Source of the DNA: a bacterium
GTDB lineage: Bacteria; Elusimicrobiota; Elusimicrobia; Elusimicrobiales; UBA9959
NCBI GenBank assembly: GCA_021812825.1
Contig: JAKAMO010000007.1
Location: 26,484-50,891 of the forward strand
DNA length: 24,408 bases
Reading direction: 5' to 3'
The notes beneath the pieces were generated by a model, which saw nothing but the letters and a program-made list of their open reading frames with translations, was not told where the DNA came from and made no database searches. The position numbers were made by a program, and so were the translations under genes. Below are positions 14,540-21,231 of this stretch, piece by piece. Within the stretch, counting starts at the first letter, position 1; the number at the start of each line of letters is the position of its first letter.

Positions 14540-16231
14540 CTATTTGCCGTCCGGAGATACTTCTCCGGGCTTATCCTGGCCGGGGGCCTTCTCCACGGTC
14601 GCCCTGCCGGTCCAGAGGTTTACCAGGAAAGTGTAAAGGGTCTGCGTCTCGGACTTCTTCGTCCTGAGGTTGATGCCCTCCTGGCGCAGGAAGACGCGGT
14701 ATTCGGGGCCCGCCACGTGCACGGCCATCCACTGGTCCTTGGGCAGGAGCCTGGCGTTCCTCGGGCCCAGCTTTGCCTTCAGATCCGCCAGCTCCTTGCT
14801 GCGCGCCTCTCCTATCGGCGGCTGGCCGGGCTGGAAGCGGGATTTTTGGGCGAAGGCCACGGCTGCCGGGCCGGCGGAACCGCTCATATAGTAAAGCCTG
14901 GTCCGCGTGGACTCCTTGGCCGGGCTCTGCGTGCAGAGGCTGGAGGCGTCCATCAGTTCCCTGAGGGCGCGGTCGTACTCCTTCAGGTAGACGAATGAAT
15001 CGGCGCGGTTCAGGTGCACCGGGCAGAGCTGGTCGGAGGTGGCGCCGGGCCATTTGAGCAGCTTGTCGTACTCCTGGAGGGCCACCCGGTCGCGCTGCAG
15101 GAAGCGCAGGCTGTCGGCGTAATGGGAGTTGTACTGGAACAGTTCCGCGCTGGTATAGCCAACCGGGTAGATGGCCGCGTTGTCTATCATGCGCTTACAG
15201 GAATCCACGGCCTTCTCGTGCAGGCCCATGAAGAACTCGGCGTCGCAGAGATAGCCGGAGGTGCGGGGATCCACCGGATCGGTAAGGTAAAGTTTCTGCG
15301 CCAGGAACAGGGCCTGCGGAAAGTCGTGGCGCTTAAGCGCGTCGTCTATGGGCTGGAACAGCACCCAGATGTAGGGGCGGGTCCAGCGGTTGTTCTCGCG
15401 CACGAAGGAGATGAAGTCGTACTTCCACTCCCCGTTCCCCTCCTTGAGCATGTAGCGGATCATCGCCGAATCGCTGGTCATTGCGAAGACCTCTACGTCC
15501 TTGAACTGCCAGGCGGGGGCCTTAGCGTAGTAGTCGGAGCTGTTCTTGAGGTATTCCTCTAGCGAGCAGGCCGCCTTGGAATTGGTCGAGAGCAGCGAGT
15601 AGGCCTTCTCGAACTTGCCCTCTGAGATGTCGGAGAGGTAGGCCTTGGCCGTCATTATCAGGCGCAGCTTTGGCAGCGACGGCGCGGCTATCATGTAGAG
15701 TATGGCGCTCAGCACGCCCAGCAGCAGGACCGTGACCAGCGCGCCGGTCACTTTCTTGAGCATGGGGGGCCTGACCGGCCGCGGCAGAGGCGCCTGTTTC
15801 ATCAGGCGGGCGGAATCCGGGCTGAGCACGCTGCCTCCTCCCTTGGACGAGCGTCCCGAGGCGGCCGGTTTGGAAGCGGGCGGCGGCGGGGCGGCCGGAC
15901 CTGCCGGAGCGGGCCCGGTGTCCACCTTGCGGCGGAAGGAGGTCGCCCTCTCGGATACGGTGTCCTGGATGGATTCCATCTCCAGGCTGAATCCCCTTTT
16001 TTCCGGAGCGGGCGGCGGCGGAGGGGTTCCCGGGGCATCGGGCCTTGGCGGCGGCTGCAGGGCCAGCAGCGAGCCGCATTTGTCGCAGTAGTTCTTCTCC
16101 ACCGCCACGGCTGCGCCGCACTCGCCGCAGATCTTCTCCAGCTTCGAGCCGCAGTTCATGCAGGTGTCGGTGATGATGTTCGGCTGGCTGCCGCACTTCG
16201 GACACTTGATTGTCGATGGCTTGGAGGTCAT
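14540..16231 (-). CDS. Zinc-ribbon, single-span membrane protein with helical repeat-like C-terminal domain
   Basis: 563 residues. The N-terminus has two zinc ribbons with four CxxC pairs (Cys10/13, 24/27, 35/38, 49/52). A long Pro/Ala/Ser-rich linker follows (about 58-155), then one transmembrane helix (about 161-183). Just after the membrane comes KAYLSDISEGKFEKAYSLLS, typical of small extracytoplasmic domains (DUF4878-like, tentatively). Next are helical segments with TPR-like spacing, such as HDFPQALFLAQKLYLTDP and HLNRADSFVYLKEYDRAL. The topology puts the zinc ribbons in the cytoplasm and the bulk outside. It is inserted between accB and accC, 51 bases after the accB stop, and is probably co-transcribed. 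No enzyme motif is seen; function unknown. Confidence 0.75.
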   Translation of the reverse strand: MTSKPSTIKCPKCGSQPNIITDTCMNCGSKLEKICGECGAAVAVEKNYCDKCGSLLALQPPPRPDAPGTPPPPPAPEKRGFSLEMESIQDTVSERATSFRRKVDTGPAPAGPAAPPPPASKPAASGRSSKGGGSVLSPDSARLMKQAPLPRPVRPPMLKKVTGALVTVLLLGVLSAILYMIAAPSLPKLRLIMTAKAYLSDISEGKFEKAYSLLSTNSKAACSLEEYLKNSSDYYAKAPAWQFKDVEVFAMTSDSAMIRYMLKEGNGEWKYDFISFVRENNRWTRPYIWVLFQPIDDALKRHDFPQALFLAQKLYLTDPVDPRTSGYLCDAEFFMGLHEKAVDSCKRMIDNAAIYPVGYTSAELFQYNSHYADSLRFLQRDRVALQEYDKLLKWPGATSDQLCPVHLNRADSFVYLKEYDRALRELMDASSLCTQSPAKESTRTRLYYMSGSAGPAAVAFAQKSRFQPGQPPIGEARSKELADLKAKLGPRNARLLPKDQWMAVHVAGPEYRVFLRQEGINLRTKKSETQTLYTFLVNLWTGRATVEKAPGQDKPGEVSPDGK

Positions 16232-16282
16232 GTATGGGCGCCCGGCGCCCGGCCGCGGGGGGGCCGGGGCGGTGGGCGTAGC

Positions 16283-16660
16283 TTACTTGGGCTCGAAGAA
16301 GAACAACGGCTGGCCGTATTCCACCGGCTTGCCGTCGGAGATCGAGATGATCTTCAGCAGGCCGTTCGCGGGCGCCTGCACGCTCTTGAATTCCTTGCCC
16401 ACCTCCACCACGCCGAGCTCCTGGCCGGACTTCATGGAGGAGCCCTCCTTCAGATGGTTGGTCTTGCCAGGGCGGGCGAAGCGGAATATGCCTATGGAAG
16501 GGGAGAGCACGGGCTCCATCGACGAGGAGATCGAGGCGTTGTGCTCCGGGTTGTTGTTGAGCTTCAGCGAGATCTTGTCGTCCCCGCTCCTCCAGGTTAT
16601 CTCCTCTAGGTCGGTGGATTCCATCCACTTGGTGATCTTAGTAAGGGTCTTGACGTCCAT
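16283..16660 (-). CDS. accB: AccB-like biotin carboxyl carrier protein with degenerate biotinylation site
   Basis: 125 residues. The N-terminal helix region (TKITKWMESTDLEEITWRSG) and the C-terminal barrel (SPSIGIF..., EGSSMKSGQELGVVE, QAPANGLLKIISISDGKPVE, GQPLFFFE) align with AccB along its length. The ATG at 16660 is chosen because GGAGG precedes it by seven bases and the AccB N-terminus begins there; the open frame further upstream shadows cdd. The biotin-acceptor motif, normally EAMKM, reads EVGKE: the lysine remains (Lys89) but both flanking methionines and the alanine are replaced. It may be a carrier with poor or no biotinylation, or a divergent functional form. It sits upstream of accC in the same operon. 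Confidence 0.75.
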   Translation of the reverse strand: MDVKTLTKITKWMESTDLEEITWRSGDDKISLKLNNNPEHNASISSSMEPVLSPSIGIFRFARPGKTNHLKEGSSMKSGQELGVVEVGKEFKSVQAPANGLLKIISISDGKPVEYGQPLFFFEPK

Positions 16661-16680
16661 AAATGCACCTCCAGTAAATT
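16661..16680 (-). promoter_or_regulatory. Ribosome binding site fixing the accB start
   Basis: On the minus strand CTGGAGG (5'-GGAGG at 16672-16668) stands seven bases before the ATG at 16660. It lies in the 20-base gap after the cdd stop, and supports starting AccB at MDVKTLTK rather than further upstream. Confidence 0.7.
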
Positions 16681-17121
16681 TTACAATCCCGCTTCCGACG
16701 GGTCGAAGGCCTGCGGCAGCAGTTTGCCGGCCTTGGTGTAGGTAACTTTCTGCTTCTTGGCCATCGGGAACCAGTCCACGTAGATTATGTCCGCGTCCTT
16801 GGGGGCGAACTCTATTATCACCTGCCGGCAGGCGCCGCAGGGCTTGGCGGACTTGGCCGCCACGCAGACGGCCTTGATCTTCTTGTCGCCGTGGCTGACG
16901 GCCTTGAAGATGGCCACCCGCTCCGCGCACATCGCCAGCCCGAACGAGGCGTTCTCCACGTTGCAGCCGGTGTAGAGCCTGCCGGAATCGGTCAGCACCG
17001 CCGCGCCGACGGGGTAGCGGGAATAGGGGCAGTAGGCCTTCTTCTGCGCCGACTTGGCCGCCTCTATCAGGCGCAGCTTCCAGTTCCCGCGCTCTTTTTT
17101 CCCTGCTGTCTTCTTGGCCAT
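16681..17121 (-). CDS. cdd: Cytidine deaminase
   Basis: 146 residues, matching the small homotetrameric class. Motifs: YCPYSRYPVGAAVLTDSG (substrate-binding region, about 30-47), TGCNVENASFGLAMCAERVA with Zn ligand Cys65 and catalytic Glu67 (CAE), and PCGACRQ with Zn ligands Cys95 and Cys98. It converts cytidine and deoxycytidine to uridine forms in pyrimidine salvage. The first ten residues are Lys-rich and could be an extension; no better start is seen. It begins 4 bases after the mtnP stop and ends 20 bases before accB. A weakly related group of blasticidin-S deaminases is an unlikely alternative. Confidence 0.93.
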   Translation of the reverse strand: MAKKTAGKKERGNWKLRLIEAAKSAQKKAYCPYSRYPVGAAVLTDSGRLYTGCNVENASFGLAMCAERVAIFKAVSHGDKKIKAVCVAAKSAKPCGACRQVIIEFAPKDADIIYVDWFPMAKKQKVTYTKAGKLLPQAFDPSEAGL

Positions 17122-17125
17122 TGTC

Positions 17126-17986
17126 TTATCCCAGTATCAGCTTCAGTTTCTTGTAGGTCTTCGGAGGGAAGTTCTCCCGGTGCGTCAGCAAAGAGTTCTT
17201 CGAGAAGGACGGGCAGCCGTTGCGGCAGCCGGCCTCGGCCACCAGCGGCAGTATCTTCACCAGCAGGCGGCGGATATTGCCTATGTTCTTGTGCATGGTC
17301 TCGGAGACCTGGTGCTGGTCCACTTCCTCGCCTTCCTTCCAGCAGTCGTAATCGGTGACCAGCGAGACGGGAGCGTAGTGGAAGCCGGCCTCGCGGGCGA
17401 GCTTCGCCTCGGTGGCCATCGTCATGCCGATGATGTCGTAGCCCATCTTGCGATGGAATTCGGACTCGGCCTTGGTGGAGAAGCCGGGGCCCTCCATGCA
17501 GATATAGGTACCGCCCTTGTGGGCCTTGATGCCCAGTTTCACGGCTTCCTTGTATATCATGTCGGAGACGCCCATGCAGAACGGCTCGGCCATGGGCACG
17601 TGGCCGACTATGCCGCCGCCGAAGAAGGTGGAGGGGCGGCCCTTGGTCCTGTCGACGAACTGGTCGGGGAAGACGAAATGGGTGGGGGCCAGCTTTTCCT
17701 TGAGCGAGCCTACCGCGCTGGCGGAGATGATGGTCTTCACGCCTATGGACTTGAGCGCCCACATGTTGGCGCGCTGGTTTATCTCTCCCGGGAGCAGGTG
17801 GTGCTTGCGGCCGTGGCGCGGGAGGAAGGCTACCTTGATGCCGGAGATGGAGCCCAGGATTATCTTGTCCGAGGGGTCGCCGAAGGGGGTTTTGACCTTT
17901 ATCTCCCGGAGGATCTTAAGTTCCTGCATGGCGTACAGGCCGGTACCGCCGATCACGCCTATTTCCGCCAGAACTTTATTCGCCAT
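17126..17986 (-). CDS. mtnP: S-methyl-5'-thioadenosine phosphorylase
   Basis: 286 residues. The N-terminal IGVIGGTGLYAM (phosphate loop), FLPRHGRKHHLLPGEINQRAN, SASAVGSLKEKLAP, CMEGPGFSTKAES, GMTMATEAKLAREAGF and SLVTDYDCW mark the MTAP/PNP family-2 fold. DYDCW favours methylthioadenosine phosphorylase over purine nucleoside phosphorylase. The enzyme cleaves MTA with phosphate to adenine and methylthioribose-1-phosphate, recycling the by-product of polyamine or N-acyl-homoserine-lactone chemistry. The C-terminal AGCRNGCPSFSKNSLLT is longer than some homologues. AGGA lies a few bases before the ATG. It is the first gene of the long minus-strand run down to 10305. Confidence 0.9.
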   Translation of the reverse strand: MANKVLAEIGVIGGTGLYAMQELKILREIKVKTPFGDPSDKIILGSISGIKVAFLPRHGRKHHLLPGEINQRANMWALKSIGVKTIISASAVGSLKEKLAPTHFVFPDQFVDRTKGRPSTFFGGGIVGHVPMAEPFCMGVSDMIYKEAVKLGIKAHKGGTYICMEGPGFSTKAESEFHRKMGYDIIGMTMATEAKLAREAGFHYAPVSLVTDYDCWKEGEEVDQHQVSETMHKNIGNIRRLLVKILPLVAEAGCRNGCPSFSKNSLLTHRENFPPKTYKKLKLILG

Positions 17987-18115
17987 TAGCTTTCCTGCCT
18001 TACATTTGAATATGAAAACCTGTGACCGGAGGCCCTTTTTGGGGGGCGTCCCGCCACTATTCCTGTATTTTATAATAAATAAAGGCCCTAAAGCGCGGAA
18101 AAACGGCCTGCGGCC
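17987..18115 (-). promoter_or_regulatory. Gap upstream of mtnP: probable promoter region
   Basis: 129 bases between the mtnP start and the stop of the outer-membrane barrel gene, both on the minus strand. An AT-rich segment around 18064-18083 (TTTATTTATTATAAAAT on the minus strand) is the best promoter candidate for the mtnP-to-GNAT operon. No exact consensus pair was found. Confidence 0.3.
18099..18115 (-). terminator. Weak candidate intrinsic terminator after the outer-membrane barrel gene
   Basis: Directly after the TAG, the minus strand reads GGCC-GCA-GGCC, a 4-base stem with a 3-base loop, then G and five T residues (18103-18099). Position and T-run fit a terminator, but the stem is short. 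Confidence 0.3.
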
Positions 18116-19345
18116 CTAGAAGTACTTCCTCAGGGAGAGGTAGAGGGACCTGTCATACAGCCCGAACTCTGAGGCGGGGCGGGCGGCCAGGCCGCTGAGG
18201 CGGGCTCCCGGCCCGGACGGCAGCAGCGCTCCCGCCGAGAGATATAGGTTCTCGGCGGCGTTCCACTCCGCGGAGGGCAGGGCATAGAGGGACCCGTCCC
18301 CAAGGTTGACCATAAGGCCGGCTGAGGCCGAGAACAGCGGGGAAAGCTGGGCCCCCGCCCCGCAGGACAGGTAGTTCCTGCCCAGCAGGTAGACGTTGGC
18401 CTCCCGGTAGGCGGTTCTGGCCGCCAGCGAGGGGTAATCGGCCGGCTTGTCCTTGCCGGCGCCGTTGTAATGGTACTCCAGCCAGGAATCCAGGCCGCCC
18501 AGCAGGGGGAAGTTGTACTCCGCTCCCGCGGTCAGCCGGAAGAAGTCGTCGCCGGGCAGGCGGTTCTGTAAGCTGCCGGCCCAGACCTGGGCCGCCTCGG
18601 CGCGGAAAGTGGCGCCGCCTATGTCGCGCTCCAGGTCCCCGCCGGCCATCAGGTTGCCGCGGAAGGCCGCGGTTATGACCGTGAGGTCGTTCCGGCCGAT
18701 GGTGTCCCGCGCCCGCAGGAAGGCCGCGCTATCGCTCCGGGACCAGTCCTTTCCCGGCAGCCAGCCGGCGTCCAGCTCGCCCATCTCGCCAAGGGGCCGC
18801 TTGAGCCTGAGGGCGTCCACCCCGCGGCGCTCCTCGGTGTCTATGGTGCCGTAAGGGTAAGGGGCCAGCACGTCCGTGGGGTTGACGGTGCGGCCGGAGC
18901 CGAAGGCCAGCGGCTGGCGGCCGGCGTACAGGTCGAAAGCGGCCGGCGACCAGGTGACGAAGGCCCGGTCCAGGTTCTGGAGCAGCGCGGCGGAGGAACT
19001 CTCGCCTCCGGCGGCCGGAGCGAGTACGGGGGAGGGGTCGGAGACGCGGTAGCCGTAGCCGGCCGTTAACGGCCTGGCGGCGGCCAGTGCCTTTTCCCGG
19101 GAGTCGTAGATCAGCTCGTAGGCGGCCTCGGCCTTAAGGGGACCGCCACTGTCCCAGTAGGTCTTCAGCCGCAGCTTTGTCTCGCTGGCGGCGTACGCGC
19201 CATCCGGCTGGCCGGGCAGGCCGCGCACCGCGGCCGGCTCGGTGGAATACAGGTAGGTCTTGAGGAAACCCTTGAGCGACAGGTCGGCCGCGCCAGCCGG
19301 GATGGCGGGCAGCAGCAGGGCCAGAGCCGCAAGAAGGTTCCTCAT
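18116..19345 (-). CDS. Outer-membrane beta-barrel protein
   Basis: 409 residues. A signal peptide (MRNLLAALALLLPAIPAGAA) is followed by LSLKGFLKTYLYS, a typical first strand. The body has regular alternating strands with aromatic girdles, and the chain ends in LYLSLRKYF, the C-terminal aromatic expected for BAM-inserted barrels. The stretch YAGRQPLAFGSGRTVNPTDV resembles a conserved loop seen in porin-like and DUF1302-type barrels. The ATG overlaps the stop of the ABC ATPase gene by four bases, so the two are translationally coupled. This implies that the barrel works with the ABC export system, perhaps as an outer-membrane acceptor or channel. Substrate unknown. Confidence 0.75.
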   Translation of the reverse strand: MRNLLAALALLLPAIPAGAADLSLKGFLKTYLYSTEPAAVRGLPGQPDGAYAASETKLRLKTYWDSGGPLKAEAAYELIYDSREKALAAARPLTAGYGYRVSDPSPVLAPAAGGESSSAALLQNLDRAFVTWSPAAFDLYAGRQPLAFGSGRTVNPTDVLAPYPYGTIDTEERRGVDALRLKRPLGEMGELDAGWLPGKDWSRSDSAAFLRARDTIGRNDLTVITAAFRGNLMAGGDLERDIGGATFRAEAAQVWAGSLQNRLPGDDFFRLTAGAEYNFPLLGGLDSWLEYHYNGAGKDKPADYPSLAARTAYREANVYLLGRNYLSCGAGAQLSPLFSASAGLMVNLGDGSLYALPSAEWNAAENLYLSAGALLPSGPGARLSGLAARPASEFGLYDRSLYLSLRKYF

Positions 19346-20037
19346 TTCTTAACGGTGTCCGATTCCACGCGGCCGTCCTTAAGGGTTACCAGGCGCGTGG
19401 ACTTGTCCATTATCATTCTGTCGTGGGTGGAGAACAGGAAGGTCATGCCGCGCTTCTCGTTGAGCTCGCGCATCATGTCCATCAGCGCGCCGCCGGTGGC
19501 GGAGTCGAGGTTCGCGGTGGGCTCGTCGGCGAGGATGATGTCCGGGCCGGAGACCATCGCGCGGGCTATGGCGACGCGCTGCTGCTGGCCGCCGGAAAGC
19601 TGTGACGGGAAGCGGCCCTGCTTGCCGGAGAGGCCTACCTCGTCGAGGATGCGTCTTACTCTGTCGGCGCGCTCGCCGGCGGGCACGCCGCGCAGCAGCA
19701 TCACGTACTCTATGTTCTCGCCGACGGTGAGGACGGGTATGAGGTTGTAGGCCTGGAAGATGAAGCCTATGTGGTCGCGGCGGAAATCCGAGAGCTCGGA
19801 CTGGCTCATCGAGCTTATTTCGCGGCCGGCGAGGCGGATCCTGCCGGAGCTGGGGTTGTCGAGGCCGCTGATGATGTTGAGGAGCGTGGTCTTGCCGGAG
19901 CCGCTGGGGCCGGCTATGGCGGTGAACTCGCCGCGGGCGATGACGAGGTCCACCGGGTGCAGCGCGTGCACCTTCACCTCCCCGCTCTGGTAGGTCTTCG
20001 TGACCCCTTTGGTCTCTATCACATTGTCTTTTTCCAT
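19342..20037 (-). CDS. ABC transporter ATP-binding protein, LolD/MacB type
   Basis: 231 residues. Walker A GPSGSGKT (43-50), Q-loop Gln95 in FQAYNLIPVLT, signature LSGGQQQRVAIARA (147-160), Walker B IILADEPTANLD (168-178) and switch His205 in STHD. The FQAYNLIP and ADEPTANLDSATG forms are typical of LolD, MacB and FtsE relatives that drive FtsX-type permeases. GAGGA nine bases before the ATG gives a ribosome site. Its natural partners, two FtsX-type permeases, lie upstream on the same strand but are separated from it by an approximately 1.2 kb gap carrying repeats and two AT-rich ORFs. The 3' end overlaps the barrel gene. Confidence 0.93.
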   Translation of the reverse strand: MEKDNVIETKGVTKTYQSGEVKVHALHPVDLVIARGEFTAIAGPSGSGKTTLLNIISGLDNPSSGRIRLAGREISSMSQSELSDFRRDHIGFIFQAYNLIPVLTVGENIEYVMLLRGVPAGERADRVRRILDEVGLSGKQGRFPSQLSGGQQQRVAIARAMVSGPDIILADEPTANLDSATGGALMDMMRELNEKRGMTFLFSTHDRMIMDKSTRLVTLKDGRVESDTVKK

Positions 20038-20086
20038 AAAAAACAGTCCTCAAGTGCCGCGAGATGCGAAGTCGGGGCTTGTCGGA

Positions 20087-20194
20087 GTATGGGTCCGTCG
20101 GGCACGGGGTCTCGCACACCGTGCTCGCCCCTCGTCACTCCCTCGCCGCGCTGCGCAAGCGGCTTCGGTCCGCGACGGCCCGCCGGACCCATAC
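20087..20194 (-). repeat. Repeat element copy 1, with terminal inverted arms
   Basis: 108 bases. The ends gtatgggtccgtcgggc (20087-20103) and gcccgccggacccatac (20178-20194) are inverted repeats of 17 bases with one mismatch. The interior on the minus strand contains cgtcgcgga, gcttgcg, gacgagg and a small hairpin GCACGG-11 bases-CCGTGC. A related element occurs inverted at 21109-21224 with the same interior order. It starts 50 bases upstream of the ABC ATPase ATG. It encodes nothing recognisable. Confidence 0.75.
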
Positions 20195-20272
20195 CGCCGC
20201 CCGCCCCTCCTGAGTGCTTGTGACTTCACAGCGACTCTTATGCATAACCACGCAATAATAAAACGCTAACTT

Positions 20273-20291
20273 ACAACAATTGAATTGTTGT
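20273..20291. repeat. 19-base perfect dyad
   Basis: acaacaatt-g-aattgttgt: nine-base arms around a single G. It lies 5 bases past the stop of the 86-residue ORF. It lacks a T-run on the minus strand, so a protein-binding operator or a simple AT hairpin is more likely than a terminator. Confidence 0.5.
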
Positions 20292-20296
20292 TTAAA

Positions 20297-20557
20297 TTAA
20301 TCTTGCCAACTAGTTAATTTTCCATTCTCAAAGTAGAGATAGGTGTCACCGTAAATCCATTGTTCATGCACGCCCCAAGCGCCAACAGTGCGATTGATGT
20401 CTCTGGGTTTTCCCCACGATATCTCAACGTCTTCGCTCGACATTCCTAGAGATACTTTCCCGTTCAGGATGTTGTCCGCAGAGGTTTTATCTAACCCTTT
20501 TCGCTTTATGTATTCTTTTTTCTTCTTAATTTTCGTTTTTTTCCCTATCCTCTTCAT
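20297..20557 (-). CDS. Small protein with BamE-like domain (second of two tandem copies)
   Basis: 86 residues from the ATG at 20557; no well-spaced Shine-Dalgarno is seen. The first 20 residues are strongly Lys/Arg-rich. The rest reads ADNILNGKVSLGMSSEDVEI then WGKP, WGVHEQWIYG and LYFENGKLTSW. The pattern G...lGMs..dV...wGkP...W.Y....lyF.nGkL is that of small SmpA/OmlA (BamE)-like domains. It repeats the core of the overlapping upstream gene (EYI...IL.GK...GM...DV...GKP). It has no signal peptide of its own. The frame is +1 relative to the upstream ORF, with an A7 run (20542-20536) in the overlap, so it may be the second half of one frameshifted lipoprotein gene. AT-rich codon use is unlike the neighbours. 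Confidence 0.6.
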   Translation of the reverse strand: MKRIGKKTKIKKKKEYIKRKGLDKTSADNILNGKVSLGMSSEDVEISWGKPRDINRTVGAWGVHEQWIYGDTYLYFENGKLTSWQD

Positions 20558-20951
20558 CCTTCAGAAAATCCTGGAAGTCTTTTTTATTAGCAAAGGCAAC
20601 TTTGGTTTCTTTGAAATAAACACTTTGATTGCTTTCGTTATAACACGTCCCGGAGGACATAAATCCATTTTCGTTGTAATTGTAGTCCCACCGGGTATAC
20701 CCGGTTCCTGTTTCATAGCGCCCGCACGGTTTGCCAAAAATGGCCACGACATCTGCCTCAGTCATGCCTTGTGCAGCTTTGCCGGATAGAATCTTTTCTT
20801 TAATGTCTTGAGGTAACGTCGTATTCTGTCTAATGTATTCGTTTCGTTCCCGTTCAGTTGGTATAGGCTGTGTGCCGTTCCAGGTACGATAAAATTCAAT
20901 TCGACTGCATCCCGATAATGAAAGCAAGAGTCCAATTAATAAAAATCGCAT
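20526..20951 (-). CDS. Small lipoprotein with BamE-like domain (first of two tandem copies)
   Basis: 141 residues from the ATG at 20951, chosen over one 39 bases upstream because GAGGA lies seven bases before it and the protein then begins MRFLLIGLLLSLSGC, a lipoprotein signal with lipobox LSGC (Cys15). The mature part has NEYIRQN, KILSGKAAQGMTEADVVAIF and GKP (about 38-75), then YTRWDYNYNENG, a BamE/SmpA-like pattern. The C-terminus is highly charged (KDEEDREKNEN) and ends inside the next ORF. It shares its core with that ORF, which suggests a tandem duplication. Base composition is AT-rich compared with the flanking operon. Not coupled to the permease genes. Function unknown. Confidence 0.7.
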   Translation of the reverse strand: MRFLLIGLLLSLSGCSRIEFYRTWNGTQPIPTERERNEYIRQNTTLPQDIKEKILSGKAAQGMTEADVVAIFGKPCGRYETGTGYTRWDYNYNENGFMSSGTCYNESNQSVYFKETKVAFANKKDFQDFLKDEEDREKNEN

Positions 20952-21027
20952 AAAAGTGTCCTCAGCCAAATTTTGGTATGAGCTTATCATACGAGATGTG
21001 ATAAAACATTAAGAATACCACAAACCG

Positions 21028-21056
21028 ATTATATCCCTAGCAATCGCCTCTGCGAT
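21028..21056 (-). promoter_or_regulatory. Weak promoter candidate for the AT-rich lipoprotein gene
   Basis: TATAAT on the minus strand at 21033-21028, about 80 bases before the lipoprotein ATG at 20951. A small hairpin, atcgc-ctct-gcgat (21043-21056), lies where the -35 region would be. No TTGACA-like box is seen. Confidence 0.25.
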
Positions 21057-21108
21057 AAGTATTACTGCGGATTTCAATTGTGATTTGTGCATTGGTGGAG
21101 AGGTCGAC

Positions 21109-21224
21109 GCGGGGAGCGGATAAGCAAAACCGTCGCGGAGGCCGAGGCTTGCGTAAGCGACGAGGCCGAGTGTCGAGGCGCGGCCACGGTGTGGCCGACG
21201 CCGTGTTTTGCGTTCCGTCCCCGC
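21109..21224 (+). repeat. Repeat element copy 2, with terminal inverted arms
   Basis: 116 bases. The left arm gcggggagcggataagcaaaac (21109-21130) pairs imperfectly with the right arm gttttgcgttccgtccccgc (21205-21224). The interior follows the same order as copy 1 on the opposite strand: cgtcgcgga, gcttgcg, gacgagg or cgagg, then CACGG-11 bases-CCGTG (21185-21205). The arms differ in sequence from copy 1 yet each pair is self-complementary. It begins 7 bases beyond the stop of the permease gene at 21232. Confidence 0.7.
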
Positions 21225-21231
21225 GGCGGCC

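Larger units (their letters stand above)
20195..21108. other. AT-rich island inside the Lol-like operon
   Basis: About 914 bases with visibly lower GC than everything around it, bounded by two inverted copies of an approximately 110-base repeat. It holds two small related ORFs (20297-20557 and 20526-20951, minus strand), a 19-base perfect dyad (20273-20291) and a candidate promoter near 21028-21056. It separates the two permease genes from their likely ATPase. The base composition suggests acquisition from elsewhere. No transposase or integrase is present. Confidence 0.7.

Noticed and set aside
16661..16930. Longer AccB reading frame starting upstream inside cdd
   Set aside because: AccB homology begins at MDVKTLTK and a strong ribosome site stands just before that ATG; the upstream part is the cdd gene in another frame.
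20101..20126. The hairpin in repeat copy 1 as an intrinsic terminator
   Set aside because: No T-run follows on either strand, and the same hairpin recurs in copy 2 as part of a larger conserved element.
20195..21108. A complete insertion sequence or integron cassette
   Set aside because: No transposase, integrase or recognisable att site is present; only the flanking inverted repeat elements suggest mobility.
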